Positions 62,200 to 64,000 of a DNA stretch of 64,000 nt are shown here, piece after piece (the first letter of the stretch is position 1; each line of letters starts with the position of its first letter). This DNA is from Acanthosepion pharaonis (lineage: Eukaryota > Mollusca > Cephalopoda > Sepiida > Sepiidae), in NCBI GenBank assembly GCA_903632075.3, contig CAHIKZ030005499.1, forward strand, positions 1,859,501 through 1,923,500, in the 5' to 3' direction. Both the position numbers and the translations under genes were made by a program. Below the pieces are notes generated by a model. It ran no database searches. It saw only the letters and a list, made by a program, of their open reading frames with translations, and was not told the origin of the DNA.

Positions 62200-63500
62200 T
62201 AAGAGACGCAGGGCTCAAAACGTTAATGGTACGTCTGATCGCTTCGATAAAATCAAATTGTTAGCTAATCTCAAAAATGACCTACAATATGGTAAGAAAT
62301 AGGTTCTTGATTTTAACGCTTCCAAAACGAAACTGCTGTCTTTTAATCGTCTTGGATAATCATTTTTTTCTCTTTCATCAGCATGGCTAATGCTAACCTC
62401 CAGAAGAGTGACATTTTGCGCCCCCTCGGGCTAACATTTCCCGCTAACACGTAATGGAAAGAGTATACTAAATCAATTACTAGGTCTCTTACTAGAAAAG
62501 TTGGCTCACTGTGTCGTACTAGGCACTTTTCTTCTCCAGAATCTATCTTGCATATTTATATCTACCATTTGTCTATGCTTTGAATATTTCTGACACATCT
62601 GGTTTGGTACATCTGCTACGTATTTAGAGATTCTTGATAAAACACAGAGAAGAATCTGCAATGTTATTGGTCTTGACTTGGCATCTCGGCTTCAGTCTCA
62701 CCGCCGTAATGTAACTTCCCTGTACCTTTTCCAAAAATATTTTCACGGTAATTTCAACGTTTTGGTTTGTTTTGTTTTACGGCATATCAACCTCAATGGG
62801 TCATTTAATGCCGATAATTTTTTTTTTTTCGGGTAATATTTTTGTTTTGTCAAAAATCTATTTCCGGTAATGTTTTTTTTCTTCAAAAATTTATTTCTGG
62901 TAATAATATTTTACAAAGTATTTCTGGTATTAAAACCTATTTTTACACTTTCATAGTGTTTTTACCCCAGTTTCGGGGTTAATTATTTGCCCATAGCTGT
63001 GACTCTAACAGGTGCTACCACCCCGGGTCAGGGTGAACCTGGGAACACCAGCAATTAAGAGGTGGTTCTACGTTCCTCAAAACCTCCTGATCAGAGGCCT
63101 TGCTGTTGGACGTAGTTTATCGTCTTACCCAGGACGGTGTAATTTCAAGGAGCTCTTTGTTAGCGAGACTTTATGAATTTAAGTGTAGAGCTAGATTGGC
63201 AGCTAGATCAAATTATTTCACAGTTGAAGTGGCTTTGATGCAACCATAAGTTCTATGCTAACAGTTTCTTGTTTGGCATTTCTCGCTTGTGGAACACACT
63301 TCTGGCTTTATTGCTTTCTAGTCAACATTCATCTTCAAAAATTCTTCGTTATCTTCTGTCTTCATAATTTCTGTTCTTTTATTGTCCTCTCTACTTAATC
63401 TTTTCTTTTTCTCATGTTCTTCCAGGCTCAGTAAACATATATTGTTTTAATGGCTTTATTGCCTTGCTTGGAAATTTTTTCAATTGAACTTTTGAAACTT
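62200..63500 (+). pseudogene. jockey-like LINE, RT end to 3' UTR, split by a SINE
   Basis: Broken frames: DRFDKIKLLANLKNDLQYGK (62240-62300), VLDFNASKTKLLSFNRLG (62302-62356), a YLEILDKTQRRICNVIGLDL segment (62620-62685), RRNVTSLYLFQKYFHGNF (62703-62757). After the SINE, short pieces to the end of the ORF (cgcttgtggaacacacttct, 63283) and a 3' UTR to about 63500. Related to the copies at 20225 and 56170. Confidence 0.8.
62758..63138 (-). mobile_element. C-family SINE with 10-bp duplication, inside the LINE
   Basis: 381 bp between exact GTAATTTCAA repeats (62748-62757 and 63139-63148). On the minus strand: head ccgtcctgggtaagacgata, ggttcaccctgacccggggt, AATATTACC-type units, tail gttgatatgccgtaaaac then aaaacaaacc. 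This copy defines the family borders. Confidence 0.92.
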
Positions 63501-64000
63501 TAACATGTTGGTTGATTGTTTATCTTTCCATGGTTGAAATGGCCAAAGACTTAAGTTGTTAAATCTGAAAGAAAAAGAAAAAAAATCAACCTCTTAAACT
63601 TAATTCACATTTAAAATCGGTTTAAATTACTGGAACACCCTTTATAAGTGAATACAAGACTTTATCTCAGAAGTATGAAAATAGTTATGATTGGGTGGGA
63701 ATGTCAAAAGCTAGGAACTGTGCATTTTGACCAATCATATCAAGCGCACATTGACCAATCAGAATGTATCTTTAGAGAATAAAAAGCAGAAAAGAAAGTG
63801 ACAATTGTTTGCAATTCGGAATGGTCCTAAAAATGGGAAAAAAATCTTCTGGGTGAGTGGATAATACAAATAAGTCTATCGGGACGTCATGATTGAAAAT
63901 GAAAGGAAATCATCCAAATTACTTTAAAACAAATGTTGAGATAAAACAAAAATAAAAAAGTAATTCTTGACACAATTAATAAATTTGGAAGTGGACTGAT
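63501..64000. other. unassigned, with clustered CCAAT motifs
   Basis: 63690-63775 has ATTGG and two TGACCAATCA-like boxes, followed by gagaataaaaagcag. Part of it (63675-63740) is shared with 8400-8470, so it is probably a repeat, possibly an LTR or other element promoter. Confidence 0.4.

Overview
This window looks like a repeat-filled stretch of an AT-rich metazoan genome, most likely a mollusc and quite possibly a cephalopod. That reading rests on the mix of degraded animal non-LTR retrotransposons, Penelope-like elements, 5S/tRNA-derived SINEs, snRNA pseudogenes and long (TA)n arrays. No reference search was possible, so the taxon is an inference. I see no intact host gene and no credible host exon. 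Only one long open frame survives: the 479-residue transposase of a pogo/Tigger-type DNA transposon at 22775-25041, which still has matching terminal inverted repeats and a TA target duplication.

Layout. 1-5100: jockey/CR1-like LINE remnants, a deleted LTR, and 3' ends of an R2-type LINE with a CCHC knuckle and restriction-like endonuclease, including a foldback at 3160-3345. 5100-13500: LTR fragments, a dispersed element in two inverted copies (6410-7850 and 10595-10990), a solo LTR (8598-9134) that split an RTE-like LINE, a CTTT compound satellite and another LINE tail. 14200-22000: direct repeats, four copies of a 5S rRNA-tRNA chimeric SINE, and tRNA SINEs, one carrying a nested SINE with an exact 13-bp duplication. 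22495-25085: the Tigger element, which landed inside a SINE-like repeat with a hammerhead-like motif. 25600-30240 and 38600-45450: many (TA)n arrays next to long palindromes that carry hammerhead-like cores (CTGANGA, stem II, GAAA), plus a GIY-YIG fragment of a Penelope-like element. 30800-36950: Helitron remnant, Tc1/mariner remnant with long TIRs, U6 pseudogene joined to an RTE-like LINE, and a 150-bp tandem repeat made from LINE coding sequence that keeps its frame. 43400-64000: more R2-type, jockey-like and RTE-like LINE fragments, a U2 snRNA fragment, two LTRs that each split a LINE, and several SINEs with clean target duplications.

How the parts relate. The window is mainly a record of nested transposition. 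LTRs sit inside LINEs (8598, 52659, 59007), SINEs inside SINEs, LINEs and a mariner (17966, 62758, 34163), and the Tigger element inside a SINE-like repeat. Several SINE families with different heads share one 3' tail, which suggests a common LINE partner. The least expected pattern is the repeated link between (TA)n arrays, palindromes and hammerhead-like motifs from several sequence families.
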